From IMG/VR virus record IMGVR_UViG_3300046517_001388, positions 1 through 63,216 of that record: a DNA stretch of 63,216 bases; one strand, 5' to 3'. The translations under genes were made by a program, and so were the position numbers. Position 1 is the stretch's first letter; every line of letters begins with the position of its first letter. Of this stretch, positions 34,535 to 43,558 are shown one piece after another. The notes below the pieces were generated by a model. It was given only the letters and a program-made list of their open reading frames with translations, had not been told where the DNA came from and ran no database searches. The DNA comes from a virus.

Positions 34535-35101
34535 TTAGGGGATGTTGGGGATGTCCAGATCGGCCACACAGACGTTGGCTACGGTGGCGGAAATGACCAC
34601 TCCAAAATCGAGGACCGCAGGAGCCGTGCCGATAGCGGTGCCAAGAGCATCGGCGGCGGTGGTCGAGGTGTTGGCCACCAGGAGCATGCCTTCGGTTGCC
34701 GAGCCCGCTTCCTTCACGCTGATGCCACGGCCACGCTGAAGCAGGAAGCACTGGTTCCCGGCGGGGACGGCACTGCGGAAGACACCGGCCACGTTATTGC
34801 GCCAACTGTTGGCCACGCCATTGAACATGGCAAAGCGCGTGTCGTTGGTGACGATGTAATTGCCGCGATCCTTCCAGTAGGCAAGCATGTTGGCCGCGAC
34901 TGCCCCAGCCGGGGTAGCCGAGGTAGCACCCGAATCCAGGCGCACCTTCTGGTATTCCTTGTCGTTCCAGTCCACGCTGTTACCGAGATCGCCACCGGCA
35001 TAGGGGCTGTAACTGCCGGGAGTGGTGCTGACTGCTTCGGTGAAGGTGTCCGGGTTGCCAGTGCCCACATAGGGGCTCATAATGCGATTCACATTAGGCA
35101 T
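34535..35101 (-). CDS. Capsid-associated protein
   Basis: A 188-residue protein starting MPNVNRIMSPYVGTG. It has an Asp/Gly-rich opening and a beta-rich body. It lies directly next to the major capsid gene, where decoration or minor-capsid proteins occur. No specific family recognised. Confidence 0.5.
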   Translation of the reverse strand: MPNVNRIMSPYVGTGNPDTFTEAVSTTPGSYSPYAGGDLGNSVDWNDKEYQKVRLDSGATSATPAGAVAANMLAYWKDRGNYIVTNDTRFAMFNGVANSWRNNVAGVFRSAVPAGNQCFLLQRGRGISVKEAGSATEGMLLVANTSTTAADALGTAIGTAPAVLDFGVVISATVANVCVADLDIPNIP

Positions 35102-35130
35102 AGTTGTTCTCCTCTATTGAGTCCTTTCTG

Positions 35131-36240
35131 TTAACTGGCAAACCCGTAGATCTGCTTGTGGTAACGCGGGTGGACGGTCAACTGGTGGGCGAGAAGCACT
35201 TGGCCAACCAGAATGGTGTTCCCGGCAGAGGGGATGAAGTCCCTAAACCCGCCACCAAAAGTGGGATCGTTAGAGACGTAGTAGTTCAGGAACGGCTTGC
35301 GGCAATTGAGGATGAAGAGGGACTCGCGATTGGTCGAGAGGTTGCCGTTGGGATAGGCCGTAACTGATCCATTCGAGGTCTCGGACAGGTAGGTGGTGGC
35401 CACCGGATCGGCAGTGCCCGCGCCTGCTGGGCCGGTCATATACTGGCCAGGGCAGTAGCGGCTGGCAACCATGACGGCACCGTTGAAGCTCAGACCCCGG
35501 AAGCCTACGCCGACTTCCAGCTTGGCATCCTGGAACCTCTGCTGGGTCTGGAACTTCGACTTAACGAAGCTGAAGCCCTTGGCGGTGGTGACCATGATGT
35601 TGGGCTCATAGTCGCCGGAACCGTAGAAGGCATCCATGTAGCCTGCGTCGATGGTGTCGTACTCAATGGAGTTGCCGTTGAGGTTGACCGGCACGCTGGT
35701 CAGGGAGGGGCTGTACGTGGCGCGGGTGAGGCCACCGTAGGTCAGGTAGGTGTTGCCATCCCAACTGGCGGTGGTGCCATCGTTCAAGGCTTCGGCCAGC
35801 CCGTTGATGTTGGCGTTGTAGCCGGGGTTGATGCCGTTGAGGTAAGTGGCGATAGAGACCATCGCGCCAAGCGACATGTAGCCCTGGTCGATGCGGGCCT
35901 TGAGCAGTTTGATCGCGGCCAGTTCGCCCTTGTTGAGAACCTGGATGTCCTCCTGGTACAGGGGCACCGAGACCTGTTGCAACTTCACGTCGAAGCGCAA
36001 CTGCTGTTCAGTTTGACGCTGGGCAATGTTGAAGTTTTTGCCCTTCAAGTATCCGCCACCGATCATGGACGCATAGATGAAGTCTTCGTTGATGCTGGAA
36101 CCGCCGGTAAAGTCCTCACGCAGGTTTTGGCGCAGGAAATAGTTGAGGGGGTCCTGGTTGTAGATGTTATCGACCAGGGCTGGGTTTTTGCGGATGTACC
36201 GCCGAGTGGTTACGTTAATCTGGTCTAGATTGTCAGGCAT
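35131..36240 (-). CDS. Major capsid protein
   Basis: A 369-residue protein preceded on the minus strand by GGGAGAATCCGAAATG. The N-terminal arm (MPDNLDQINVTTRRYIRKNP) and the beta/alpha layout agree with an HK97-fold capsid: an extended arm, a hydrophobic spine region (IKLLKARIDQGYMSLGAMVS), and an A-domain-like end. It lies next to the scaffold-like gene and two capsid-associated genes, which fixes the assignment. Confidence 0.85.
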   Translation of the reverse strand: MPDNLDQINVTTRRYIRKNPALVDNIYNQDPLNYFLRQNLREDFTGGSSINEDFIYASMIGGGYLKGKNFNIAQRQTEQQLRFDVKLQQVSVPLYQEDIQVLNKGELAAIKLLKARIDQGYMSLGAMVSIATYLNGINPGYNANINGLAEALNDGTTASWDGNTYLTYGGLTRATYSPSLTSVPVNLNGNSIEYDTIDAGYMDAFYGSGDYEPNIMVTTAKGFSFVKSKFQTQQRFQDAKLEVGVGFRGLSFNGAVMVASRYCPGQYMTGPAGAGTADPVATTYLSETSNGSVTAYPNGNLSTNRESLFILNCRKPFLNYYVSNDPTFGGGFRDFIPSAGNTILVGQVLLAHQLTVHPRYHKQIYGFAS

Positions 36241-36282
36241 TTCGGATTCTCCCGGCCCCGGTCTAAGTGCTTGCGGGGGCGA

Positions 36283-37014
36283 TTAAACTTTCTGCGGCAC
36301 GCTACGCCATGTGCTTAGAAGATCGGCGTCAATGTCTTTGGGCAGATCGTCCTTGCTCTGGCGGTTGTACACAGGCGCGGTCTCTGTGGGTACGCTTTCA
36401 GCGGGCAGATGATAACGGGACCGGACATCCCGCTCGATCTCTTCACGCTGTTGCTTCTTCCACTCTTCCTGCGCCTTCCCTTCCCGTTCTTTGACTCTGG
36501 GCTCGATCCACTTTTCGTAGGCCGCAACCAGGGGCAGGTTCTGCTTCATTGCCAGTTCATCGATGGCCTGTAGGTCAGGCTCTTCCTGGAAACGGGCAAC
36601 GTGGGAAGCGGTGATCTTGGCAGTGTCTTTGAGGACACCGGCAAAACGGATTCCCATGTCCTGCTGCATGCGGGCCAGATCCTCGCGACTGACGTATTTG
36701 GATGCGTCGAAATCGGGAGGGGCCCCACCCCGTTGCATCTGCTGCTGGGCTTGAGCCAGTTCCCCCAGCACACGCTGATACTCCGCATTCGCCGCCGGAT
36801 ACCATTCCTTTTCGAGCTTGTCGATACGGGACTGGGCGGCGGCTGCGCGTCCTACCTGCGCGTTGTAGTCTTCAGTGGCGGTCTTGACCAAGCCGTTGAG
36901 CTTGGAGGAGACCTTCTCGTTGTTGTACAGCTTCTCCATGGCAGCGGTGATTTCAGCATCAGTCAGCCCTGCTTCAGAGAAGGTTTGAACCATGTATTCG
37001 CGGAATGAGTTCAC
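36283..37014 (-). CDS. Scaffold-like protein
   Basis: A 243-residue protein with long charged helices (VKTATEDYNAQVGRAAAAQS and RVKEREGKAQEEWKKQQREE) that predict coiled coils. The acidic and basic clusters and the placement between portal-side genes and the major capsid fit a capsid scaffold. It overlaps the upstream gene by 4 bp. Confidence 0.6.
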   Translation of the reverse strand: MNSFREYMVQTFSEAGLTDAEITAAMEKLYNNEKVSSKLNGLVKTATEDYNAQVGRAAAAQSRIDKLEKEWYPAANAEYQRVLGELAQAQQQMQRGGAPPDFDASKYVSREDLARMQQDMGIRFAGVLKDTAKITASHVARFQEEPDLQAIDELAMKQNLPLVAAYEKWIEPRVKEREGKAQEEWKKQQREEIERDVRSRYHLPAESVPTETAPVYNRQSKDDLPKDIDADLLSTWRSVPQKV

Positions 37015-37349
37015 ATTGCACCTTGCGGCGGTGATGGGAGCGCAGTCGGATTCTGACCCATCCCAGTGATCGCAGGACCAGTGGGACCGCCAGAGGGGCC
37101 GCTACTTGCATCAGCACCAATTGCTTGTGGAACTGCCGTGCGCAACTGAGAAATCATCTGGGCGCACATTGGGAGAAGGCTAGGGACCGAGGTCGCCAGC
37201 GTCTTCAACCCGTCTTCGATTTGCTTGAGTGCCGCAATCGTCGGCGGCATGCCACCGGAGAAAGCGGAACCTGTTGGAGGTGGCGCACTACCGCCGGATG
37301 GCTTCTGATCCGTGATCTCTGTGGGTAGTGGGGGCAGCGAGGATGGCAT
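37011..37349 (-). CDS. Structural-region protein, Pro/Gly-rich N-terminus
   Basis: A 112-residue protein: a Pro-rich head, then a helical segment (TIAALKQIEDGLKTLATSVP), and a Ser/Gly/Pro-rich tail. It overlaps the scaffold start by ATGA. A minor head protein is possible. Confidence 0.45.
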   Translation of the reverse strand: MPSSLPPLPTEITDQKPSGGSAPPPTGSAFSGGMPPTIAALKQIEDGLKTLATSVPSLLPMCAQMISQLRTAVPQAIGADASSGPSGGPTGPAITGMGQNPTALPSPPQGAM

Positions 37350-37484
37350 CTAATACCTGCTGGGCTTTTTGGTTTTTCCGAAGGGGGTTTTGGTTGAGGA
37401 GGGCTTGCTCATGACCGAGCCTTGTTTGGCCGGACTCTTCATGCCGGACTCCTGCTTCTCTTCGGCTGACTTATTGAATGCCAT
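37350..37484 (-). CDS. 44-residue basic protein
   Basis: A Lys/Ser-rich peptide (MAFNKSAEEKQESGMKSPAK and so on, ending KTKKPSRY). Its stop abuts the next gene's ATG directly, consistent with an operon member. Small basic proteins near the portal are common; the role may be DNA-binding or a minor head part. Confidence 0.5.
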   Translation of the reverse strand: MAFNKSAEEKQESGMKSPAKQGSVMSKPSSTKTPFGKTKKPSRY

Positions 37485-37570
37485 AGATACAAGCGAATAT
37501 AACGGTCAAGTATGAAACTGGAAAACTTAAACAGACAGAGTAAGTTTCGTTACAACGAATGCGGTGGGGG

Positions 37571-38413
37571 CTATTTGGCTTTCTTCCCGGTCAAAAGCGA
37601 TACCTGCTTCATGTTCACCGGAGGAGCCTGGGGAGCCGGTGGAGGAGTGGACCGGATGTACTGGCTTTCCAGCCAATCCGGGGAATTCGCTTCCAGGTAG
37701 AATCCATTCTTCGGGTACTGGTTCCGCATCATCTGCATGTACCTGTTGAATGACTCCTGCATCACCGGACGCATTGGAACCACATCGTTGGGGTCGGGCT
37801 TGAAGTCTGCGGGCCGCTGTAGATAGGGGATCTGATCGCTCTTGCTCCCAGGCCGGATGGTAGTTTCACTGGGGGCCGGGGGAGCCGCCCGAGAGAACAG
37901 ATAAGCCGGGGCTTCATACTGCGGGCTGCTACCGACTGGAGAATCTGCCGGGACTGTCCTCAACCAGTTTTGGAATGCCGCTTTGGGGACCATCTGCTCT
38001 GGAGCCAGTCCGTTGTTGAGCATCATCTGGCCAGTGTGAATCCGCTCATGAGCCTGAACCTCCGCACGGTCATCGGGGAACTGGAGAGCGGATGTCCGGT
38101 AGACGACAACAGGAACATTGGTCTTGCCGGTTTTCGCCCGCAGGTAAGCGTAGTCGGGGTGCGAGTTGTATTCATCGACAGGAACCGTGATGGCCTTGGC
38201 ATCCGCGCTAGATGCAGGCAACTGACCAGAGACTAGTTCCGGGTAGTGGAGCGGCGATTGAGTCACCCCAACCTCACCGGCATCCGCATTCTGCCAAGCC
38301 GCGCCCAGAGAGCCTGGGATGTAGCCGCTATTAGCTGGATTGGCTCCCACCAAACGCTGGAAAATGGAGCCTGCATCAAACGCGCTTTTTGGTGGCTTGG
38401 GCAGATCGGCCAC
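37571..38413 (-). CDS. Zincin-type metallopeptidase-like protein in head operon
   Basis: A 280-residue protein containing HERIH (His122, Glu123, His126), the HExxH zincin motif, and a later EAPAY (Glu167) that could supply the third zinc ligand. This spacing fits DUF4157-like or M48-type metallopeptidases. The N- and C-termini are Pro-rich, as for a particle-associated protein. It lies immediately downstream of the portal gene (1 bp apart). Candidate roles are cleavage of head proteins or cell-wall peptides. No other lysin was recognised in the phage. Confidence 0.55.
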   Translation of the reverse strand: MADLPKPPKSAFDAGSIFQRLVGANPANSGYIPGSLGAAWQNADAGEVGVTQSPLHYPELVSGQLPASSADAKAITVPVDEYNSHPDYAYLRAKTGKTNVPVVVYRTSALQFPDDRAEVQAHERIHTGQMMLNNGLAPEQMVPKAAFQNWLRTVPADSPVGSSPQYEAPAYLFSRAAPPAPSETTIRPGSKSDQIPYLQRPADFKPDPNDVVPMRPVMQESFNRYMQMMRNQYPKNGFYLEANSPDWLESQYIRSTPPPAPQAPPVNMKQVSLLTGKKAK

Positions 38414-40405
38414 TTAGCTCTCCTTGACTACGGCGCGAGGCGGGGACTGGCCACTGGCTTTGCGGCCTGCGGCGTTGACTTGCCCGTTGAGTCCGAGTTG
38501 CTCCTGGTAGAGCAGCCGTTCGGGGATGGTACGGACGTTGTCGGGCAGGACGCCGATGTTGGGGATGCCCAGGATCTCCCAGAGGGTAAAGATGTCCATC
38601 CAACCGGCGCGGGCCAGTTGCAGGTAGATCATCTTCTGCTCGATCTGAGCCGAGTTCAACCAACTGCCGGGGGAGATCTTGAAGACGAACCGGCGCAGGA
38701 ATTCCTTCGATCTGTCCCAGCGGGGGAGCGGGCCGCGCAACAGGGCTTCGGGAGTGAGTTCCCCGGTGGTTGCGTTGTAGTCCTTGTCATGGACGTAGTC
38801 GGGCAGCATGGAGCCGGGATCGAAGTCGAAGTCGTCCTGCGTTACGCCACCAGGGCCCAGTTCGACCACACGCATGGGCAGGGTATAGAACTGAGAAAAG
38901 TTGTAGGCCAACTGCATGGCCAGTTCGCGGGTGAAGGCTTCCAAGATGCGGGAGCGGAAGCGCAGGGCCGGGGTCATCGAGTGCATGATGGCCTCGACGG
39001 AGTCGTTGCTGGGGATTTGTTTCAGCGTCATTAGCTGAGACAGATCAGCCGCTCCCGAGAGTTCCTTCATCTCATCCTGAATCCATTTGATGTGGGCCCA
39101 GATGGCTTGGTCGAGCGGCGGGGGAGTAACGATCTGGATGCCCTTCCCGGCCAGCGGATTCTGGTAGAGCTTCCAGCCCGAGCGGCGGGTGTCGAAGGCA
39201 TTGTAGTCGGCGCGGGAGACCGAGTTCTTGTCATGGATCGATCCCGGCTGGGCCACTTGGCTGGCATGATCGTCCACTACCCGCAGGAGCCGGTTCAGTG
39301 AGGTTTGCAGGCGCAACAGATCGTGTACCGGGGCCTTGCCGAGCCAGGACCAGGGCTGGGGATTCAAAGTCAGCTTGAGGACCGGGAAGTGGGCGTGCCA
39401 GTAGTAGCTGGGGCCATCGTAGAGCTTGTGGTTGGCTACCCAGACGATCATGCGCCGGTTGGGGTAGAGGGCTTCACCGACTTCGACTTTGTAGCTCCAG
39501 TTGTTCTGGGCCTTGTATTCGCCGGTCACCTCATCCTTGGCCCATTCGCCCAGGTAGAGCGGCTTGTTGGTGAAGCTTTCACGCATGTCCTTGCGAGTGT
39601 TGCGCCGGTCATCTTTCAGGTAGCAGGTGTAGAGGGTGGCGGTAGGGATGCGGGGGAGTTCGGTGTCCGAGGATTTGGCGTTGTTGCGGAACCGCCAGAT
39701 GGGAGAGAGGACATCGGCGGCTGAGTCGCGCATCTTGTTCAGCCATGTGATCGAGGAGCCATCGGACTCGCTCTTGATATCCAGCCCGTACTTGTCGCGG
39801 ATGTAGTTGATGGGGACCTTGCGCTTAACGATCACGCCCAGGCAGGACTCGCAGGATTCATAGCCCAAGGGGCGGATGGGCAGGACGTTGCGCGGGTCTT
39901 CGGCAATGGCGTCGATGTCCTCCATGTCAGGGTTCCAGAACAGGTGCAGGTAGCCGGTGCCGCCCACTAGGTAGTATTTGATGGCATCGGCCAAACGCAG
40001 ATCGACGTTGCGCCGTTGATACCAGAAAGTGGCCAGCTTGCCGTAGATCGAGGCGTGCTGTTCAAACCGCCGGTTGGCTACCGAGTAATCCCAGAAGGGC
40101 TTGGTGTCGGTCAGCATGGCCGCGAGATCTTCGGAGATCTTGGCAATGCGGTTGGTGCGGGTGGAGGAAAGGACGGCCTTTAAATCGAACTTGGAGGTGG
40201 TCTCATCCACCGACATGATGGCGTCGATGGCCGCGCCGATCTGATCGTATCCAGGCTGGGCTTGCAGGAAGGCTTCGGCTTCGGCCAGGGCTTCCGATAA
40301 CCACTGGAGAGTCGGATCGCCCACGGTGGAGGACTTGGGGTCGGCGGGGTTGAGCGGGGGGATGTTGGGCAGGCGCGGTGGCGTAGGGGGCGCGGCGGTG
40401 GCCAT
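38414..40405 (-). CDS. Portal protein
   Basis: A 663-residue protein of portal size, in the portal position between the packaging and scaffold genes. It has a Pro-rich N-terminus, a long helical core (LAEAEAFLQAQPGYDQIGAA) and typical mid-region segments (KYYLVGGTGYLHLFWNPDM and LGKAPVHDLLRLQTSLNRLL), with a helical C-terminus. The architecture resembles the P22-type head-tail connector family of short-tailed phages. Confidence 0.8.
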   Translation of the reverse strand: MATAAPPTPPRLPNIPPLNPADPKSSTVGDPTLQWLSEALAEAEAFLQAQPGYDQIGAAIDAIMSVDETTSKFDLKAVLSSTRTNRIAKISEDLAAMLTDTKPFWDYSVANRRFEQHASIYGKLATFWYQRRNVDLRLADAIKYYLVGGTGYLHLFWNPDMEDIDAIAEDPRNVLPIRPLGYESCESCLGVIVKRKVPINYIRDKYGLDIKSESDGSSITWLNKMRDSAADVLSPIWRFRNNAKSSDTELPRIPTATLYTCYLKDDRRNTRKDMRESFTNKPLYLGEWAKDEVTGEYKAQNNWSYKVEVGEALYPNRRMIVWVANHKLYDGPSYYWHAHFPVLKLTLNPQPWSWLGKAPVHDLLRLQTSLNRLLRVVDDHASQVAQPGSIHDKNSVSRADYNAFDTRRSGWKLYQNPLAGKGIQIVTPPPLDQAIWAHIKWIQDEMKELSGAADLSQLMTLKQIPSNDSVEAIMHSMTPALRFRSRILEAFTRELAMQLAYNFSQFYTLPMRVVELGPGGVTQDDFDFDPGSMLPDYVHDKDYNATTGELTPEALLRGPLPRWDRSKEFLRRFVFKISPGSWLNSAQIEQKMIYLQLARAGWMDIFTLWEILGIPNIGVLPDNVRTIPERLLYQEQLGLNGQVNAAGRKASGQSPPRAVVKES

Positions 40406-40464
40406 ATACGGCTAGGTTATCCGCCGCTTACTTAAACTACTTAGTTATACGGGGGGTGTAAGTG

Positions 40465-40638
40465 CTATTTCACCGGGGCCCCGAATACTCCCCAGCCCAG
40501 GATGGCCAGCAGGATGAACATGAAGAAATGCCCGAGGCCGCGAAAGAACGGGTAGGGCTGGCCGGGAACGTATTCGCTCCATGCGCCGAGAGCCAGCCAA
40601 ACAATCATCAGGACCCAAAACAGGACGGCGAGAGTCAT
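40465..40638 (-). CDS. Two-span small membrane protein, holin candidate
   Basis: A 57-residue protein with AAGGAG upstream. Two membrane spans (LAVLFWVLMIVWLALGAW and HFFMFILLAILGWGVFGA) are joined by a short polar loop (SEYVPGQPYPFFRG). That topology and size fit a class II holin. It lies between the portal and the zinc-ribbon protein; no lysin is adjacent. Confidence 0.6.
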   Translation of the reverse strand: MTLAVLFWVLMIVWLALGAWSEYVPGQPYPFFRGLGHFFMFILLAILGWGVFGAPVK

Positions 40639-40650
40639 TGTCGTTGCTCC

Positions 40651-41007
40651 TTAAGTGCTGCCGGTATCGCGTTCTGCGGCACCGGAATTGTTGTAGTTGC
40701 TGGCCTCATGCACCAGATTCTTCTTCTTTTCGAGATCGCGGATACCGGCAGCGGTGTTGATGGTTTCCCGGCGGTAACCGGCAGCGGCGAGTTTGGGGTG
40801 GATGGGCCGGTCCCCTCTGCCGGGAATCTTGATGTCGCCGGTCTCAGGGTTGGTGAAGACGGTGACCGCTTCCGAGGTGTGGATCGCGGAGTCGCCATGC
40901 CAGAACGATCCCAGTTCATGGCCCAGACCGGCGCAGGGATAAGGCCAGTCACCAATCTCGAAGTGCTTGCCGCAATCGGGGCAGATGTTACCAGCCAGCG
41001 TAGTCAT
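40651..41007 (-). CDS. Zinc-ribbon small protein
   Basis: A 118-residue protein. The N-terminus has CPDCGKHFEIGDWPYPCAG (CxxC, then one more Cys), a zinc-ribbon fragment. The C-terminus is polar. It overlaps the neighbouring gene by 20 bp. Role unknown. Confidence 0.5.
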   Translation of the reverse strand: MTTLAGNICPDCGKHFEIGDWPYPCAGLGHELGSFWHGDSAIHTSEAVTVFTNPETGDIKIPGRGDRPIHPKLAAAGYRRETINTAAGIRDLEKKKNLVHEASNYNNSGAAERDTGST

Positions 41008-41284
41008 GGAGTTGCTTTATCACGGTCTCGGTCAACCAGCGGGGGAAGTTGTTCTTGTCCAGGCAGCGGGTCTTGAGGCGGGTCAGCAGGCCCTCTTCCA
41101 GGGTGATCTTGACGCCTTCCACGCTGACCGTGTTGAGAGCCTCGACTGCGCGGATCAGTTGCTCTTTGGTCTGCACGTTGCGGCGAAGCAGTTTGGCCAG
41201 ACGGCTTACCTCGCCCACGGTCAGCACCATGGCCGGTTCATCGAAGGAATCAGTTTGCGGAGCGGGAGCGGATTTGACTGCCAT
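40988..41284 (-). CDS. Hypothetical protein in packaging region
   Basis: A 98-residue helical protein (VGEVSRLAKLLRRNVQTKEQ) between the terminase nuclease part and the zinc-ribbon gene. No motif recognised. It could be a terminase-associated helper. Confidence 0.45.
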   Translation of the reverse strand: MAVKSAPAPQTDSFDEPAMVLTVGEVSRLAKLLRRNVQTKEQLIRAVEALNTVSVEGVKITLEEGLLTRLKTRCLDKNNFPRWLTETVIKQLHDYAGW

Positions 41285-41303
41285 ATGAGTGTAAGTTTAA
41301 CCG

Positions 41304-42134
41304 TCATCTGTACAGACGGTCCAGCGTCTCAGCCCAATCGGCGCGGATCTCATCGTATTGCATGTCGGAAGTTTGCCAGTCTACTTCGGGAGTGGTGGCT
41401 ACGATTTCCTGGGTGCGCTCGATGTTCATGCTCCAGGAGTTGGCGATCCACAGAGCTAGGTTGAAGGCGCGAACCCTGTCATCGTGGCCACCGGGATTCT
41501 CGCCGTAGTTCTTGTCCAGGTTCATGCGGCAGTCGGCAAACTCTTCAGTCAGCCAGGGCGAGTTGACGATGACGTTATCGAGCACCAAATGGCGGGAAGC
41601 CTTGACCCATAGATCGCGATTGGTGCGATTGGAAGCGTGCCAGCCAAGAGCCTTGGTGGGGGTGGCGGGAGAATCGCCGTAGTATTCCCAGCGGAAGTGA
41701 TTGGTGTAGCCGAGTTCTAGACATTGCTGGAGTGTTCCAGCACCAGGGCCGGGAGAAACCTCGATGATGGTTTTGCATTGGTCCTCCTCCTCGCCCGCGT
41801 AGAGTCTACCGAGAGTGTTGATCACATAGGCTAAGTCGAAGGCATCAATCGGTGCGGCGAATTCGGCAACCTGCACATCGCGAATTCCGTTGGCTCCCAC
41901 CCGGATGACCTCGATAGCTCCGTTGTCGGTCTTGGCGTCTTCCCGGCAGCGGTCATAACGGTTCCAGCCGGTACGGCCTACGCTGGGATCGCAACCGAGG
42001 ACATAGCGGCGGCGGGGATCGGGCGGCTCCCACATCCAGACGATGCCCCGAGGATCGCCATCGTACTCGCTGGGCTCCATCCTGATTAACTTGCCGCGTT
42101 TGCCGATGCTGTAGAGCGAACTGAATGCGCTCAT
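41304..42134 (-). CDS. TerL nuclease part (split terminase)
   Basis: A 276-residue protein. It matches the C-terminal RNase H-like nuclease of large terminases: YVLGCDPSVGRTG (Asp49), then a region with HDDRVRAFNLALW whose paired Asp residues fit the metal site. Its ATG overlaps the TGA of the ATPase gene by 4 bp. Together the two ORFs total 684 residues, as for one TerL. A GTAGANTCTAC palindrome is in its coding sequence at 41799. Confidence 0.75.
   Translation of the reverse strand: MSAFSSLYSIGKRGKLIRMEPSEYDGDPRGIVWMWEPPDPRRRYVLGCDPSVGRTGWNRYDRCREDAKTDNGAIEVIRVGANGIRDVQVAEFAAPIDAFDLAYVINTLGRLYAGEEEDQCKTIIEVSPGPGAGTLQQCLELGYTNHFRWEYYGDSPATPTKALGWHASNRTNRDLWVKASRHLVLDNVIVNSPWLTEEFADCRMNLDKNYGENPGGHDDRVRAFNLALWIANSWSMNIERTQEIVATTPEVDWQTSDMQYDEIRADWAETLDRLYR
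41799..41809. promoter_or_regulatory. GTAGANTCTAC palindrome, site 3
   Basis: GTAGAGTCTAC inside the TerL nuclease gene, with flanks CCCGC and CGAG like those at the 2897 and 46590 copies. An intragenic copy argues for a centromere-like or silencing role over simple promoter control. Confidence 0.5.
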
Positions 42135-43357
42135 GCGGCGATCCTAGAGGCTTCCACCGCATAGGGCATGCCCAGCCGGGACGTGGAGCGCATCCGCTCG
42201 ATGACTTCTAGCGGGAGGGCCGAGCGGGTCGAGTGCTGGAAGCTCTGGGCCGGTGTGGCGCAGTAGTTCGACAAGAAGATGTGGAGCGTGTTCTCTTTGC
42301 GGTGGAGTTGATACTCGGTCTGCCACCAGTAGAGTTGGTTGCGGTTGAGAATGACTTTCTTCCCGCAGTATTCGGGGCTGGTGCGTTCCACCAGTTCGGC
42401 GTGCTCGACGGTGGTCTGGTTGGGGGTCCAGTCTTCCGGGGCACTGCGCCGGTACTTCTTGTCTTCGATGTACCAGGGAGTGAAGATGTAAACCCAGTGC
42501 TCGAAACCCTCATGGCGCATGCGGATGTCTTCAGTGAACTCATGCCAGAAGTTGCCCCGGCCATTGGCGGTGGATTCGAGAGCCACAAAGACTTTGGGCG
42601 ATTGCGGGACGGCGGGCAGGAAGTCGAACTTCAATCTCTCGGCCCATTCCCAGAGAGCGACTTCGGTCATGTGGGAGATGTCGAACTGCTGGCCGGTGCC
42701 GACTCCCGCACGCTGGTTGGCCTGCTGGTAGGTGAGACGGGACTTGAGAGACTCGAATGCGATGTGGGAGTCTTTTACGTCGAACTCGATGGTGGGAGCC
42801 AGGAAGGGGGGCAGGTTATCGATGACGGTTTTGTCGCGCACGTATAGCTCGTGGATCTTGTCGATATCGAGAGAGCCAGCGATGGCGCGGGTATTGCGGA
42901 ACAGGAGCATGCGGTGCATGGTGATCAGCCGCATGATGGCAGTGGCACCGAGTTGCCGGGACTTGTGCCAGACGGTCAGGATGCCATCCGAGAAACCGTC
43001 GCGGGCAAAGAGAGCGTGGATCTCCTCCTCGCGTTTGGCAATCAGTTCCAGGGCGCGTTGCTGGCTGGCCCAGAAATCCATCGGGCCCACACCACCGCCG
43101 GTTGAGGCATCGAGTTCGATGTTGCCATAGCGGGCGGCGAAGTATTGGAAGCTGGTGCGGCAGAGGACCGTCTCGTCGCGGATGAATTTCTTTTCGTTGG
43201 TTGAAAGGGGGCGAGTGTACTTGCCGGTGGCGGGATGGATGAGCTTGCGGAGACGCTGGCTGGCTTCGCGGCAATAGTCCGGGGCAGAGGGCTTGGCAAC
43301 GATACCGGCGGCTTTGAGAGCGTGCAGGGCCTTATCAGTTACGAGTTCTGAGTACAC
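42131..43357 (-). CDS. TerL ATPase part (split terminase)
   Basis: A 408-residue protein. The Walker-A-like P-loop is KSRQLGATA (residues 132-140), and the Walker-B-like strand ends FDISHMTEVALW with an acidic residue near 231-232. STANGRGNFWHEF is the coupling-motif region. This is the packaging motor of tailed phages. The nuclease is encoded as a separate overlapping ORF (see 41304). The C-terminus ends LGMPYAVEASRIAA. Confidence 0.8.
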   Translation of the reverse strand: MYSELVTDKALHALKAAGIVAKPSAPDYCREASQRLRKLIHPATGKYTRPLSTNEKKFIRDETVLCRTSFQYFAARYGNIELDASTGGGVGPMDFWASQQRALELIAKREEEIHALFARDGFSDGILTVWHKSRQLGATAIMRLITMHRMLLFRNTRAIAGSLDIDKIHELYVRDKTVIDNLPPFLAPTIEFDVKDSHIAFESLKSRLTYQQANQRAGVGTGQQFDISHMTEVALWEWAERLKFDFLPAVPQSPKVFVALESTANGRGNFWHEFTEDIRMRHEGFEHWVYIFTPWYIEDKKYRRSAPEDWTPNQTTVEHAELVERTSPEYCGKKVILNRNQLYWWQTEYQLHRKENTLHIFLSNYCATPAQSFQHSTRSALPLEVIERMRSTSRLGMPYAVEASRIAA

Positions 43358-43372
43358 CTAAGCTTGAGGCTA

Positions 43373-43558
43373 TCACTCATCTGGAAAAACGTCGGTGGTG
43401 TACGACATCTCGGCTTGATCGGAAAGGTTGGGGCGGGTCAGGACGATGCCGCGAGAGGCGAGGTCGGCTTCATAGAGGGCATCCAGCTTTTCGAGCGAGG
43501 TGGCAATGCGGTTCAAGTTGCGGATGAACAGGCGCAGGATTTTGATGGTGGCCCACAT
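43373..43558 (-). CDS. Small hypothetical protein
   Basis: A 61-residue helical protein (IKILRLFIRNLNRIATSLEK). Its start overlaps the stop of the upstream small-terminase-like gene (TGATG). Unknown function, probably part of the packaging operon. Confidence 0.5.
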   Translation of the reverse strand: MWATIKILRLFIRNLNRIATSLEKLDALYEADLASRGIVLTRPNLSDQAEMSYTTDVFPDE

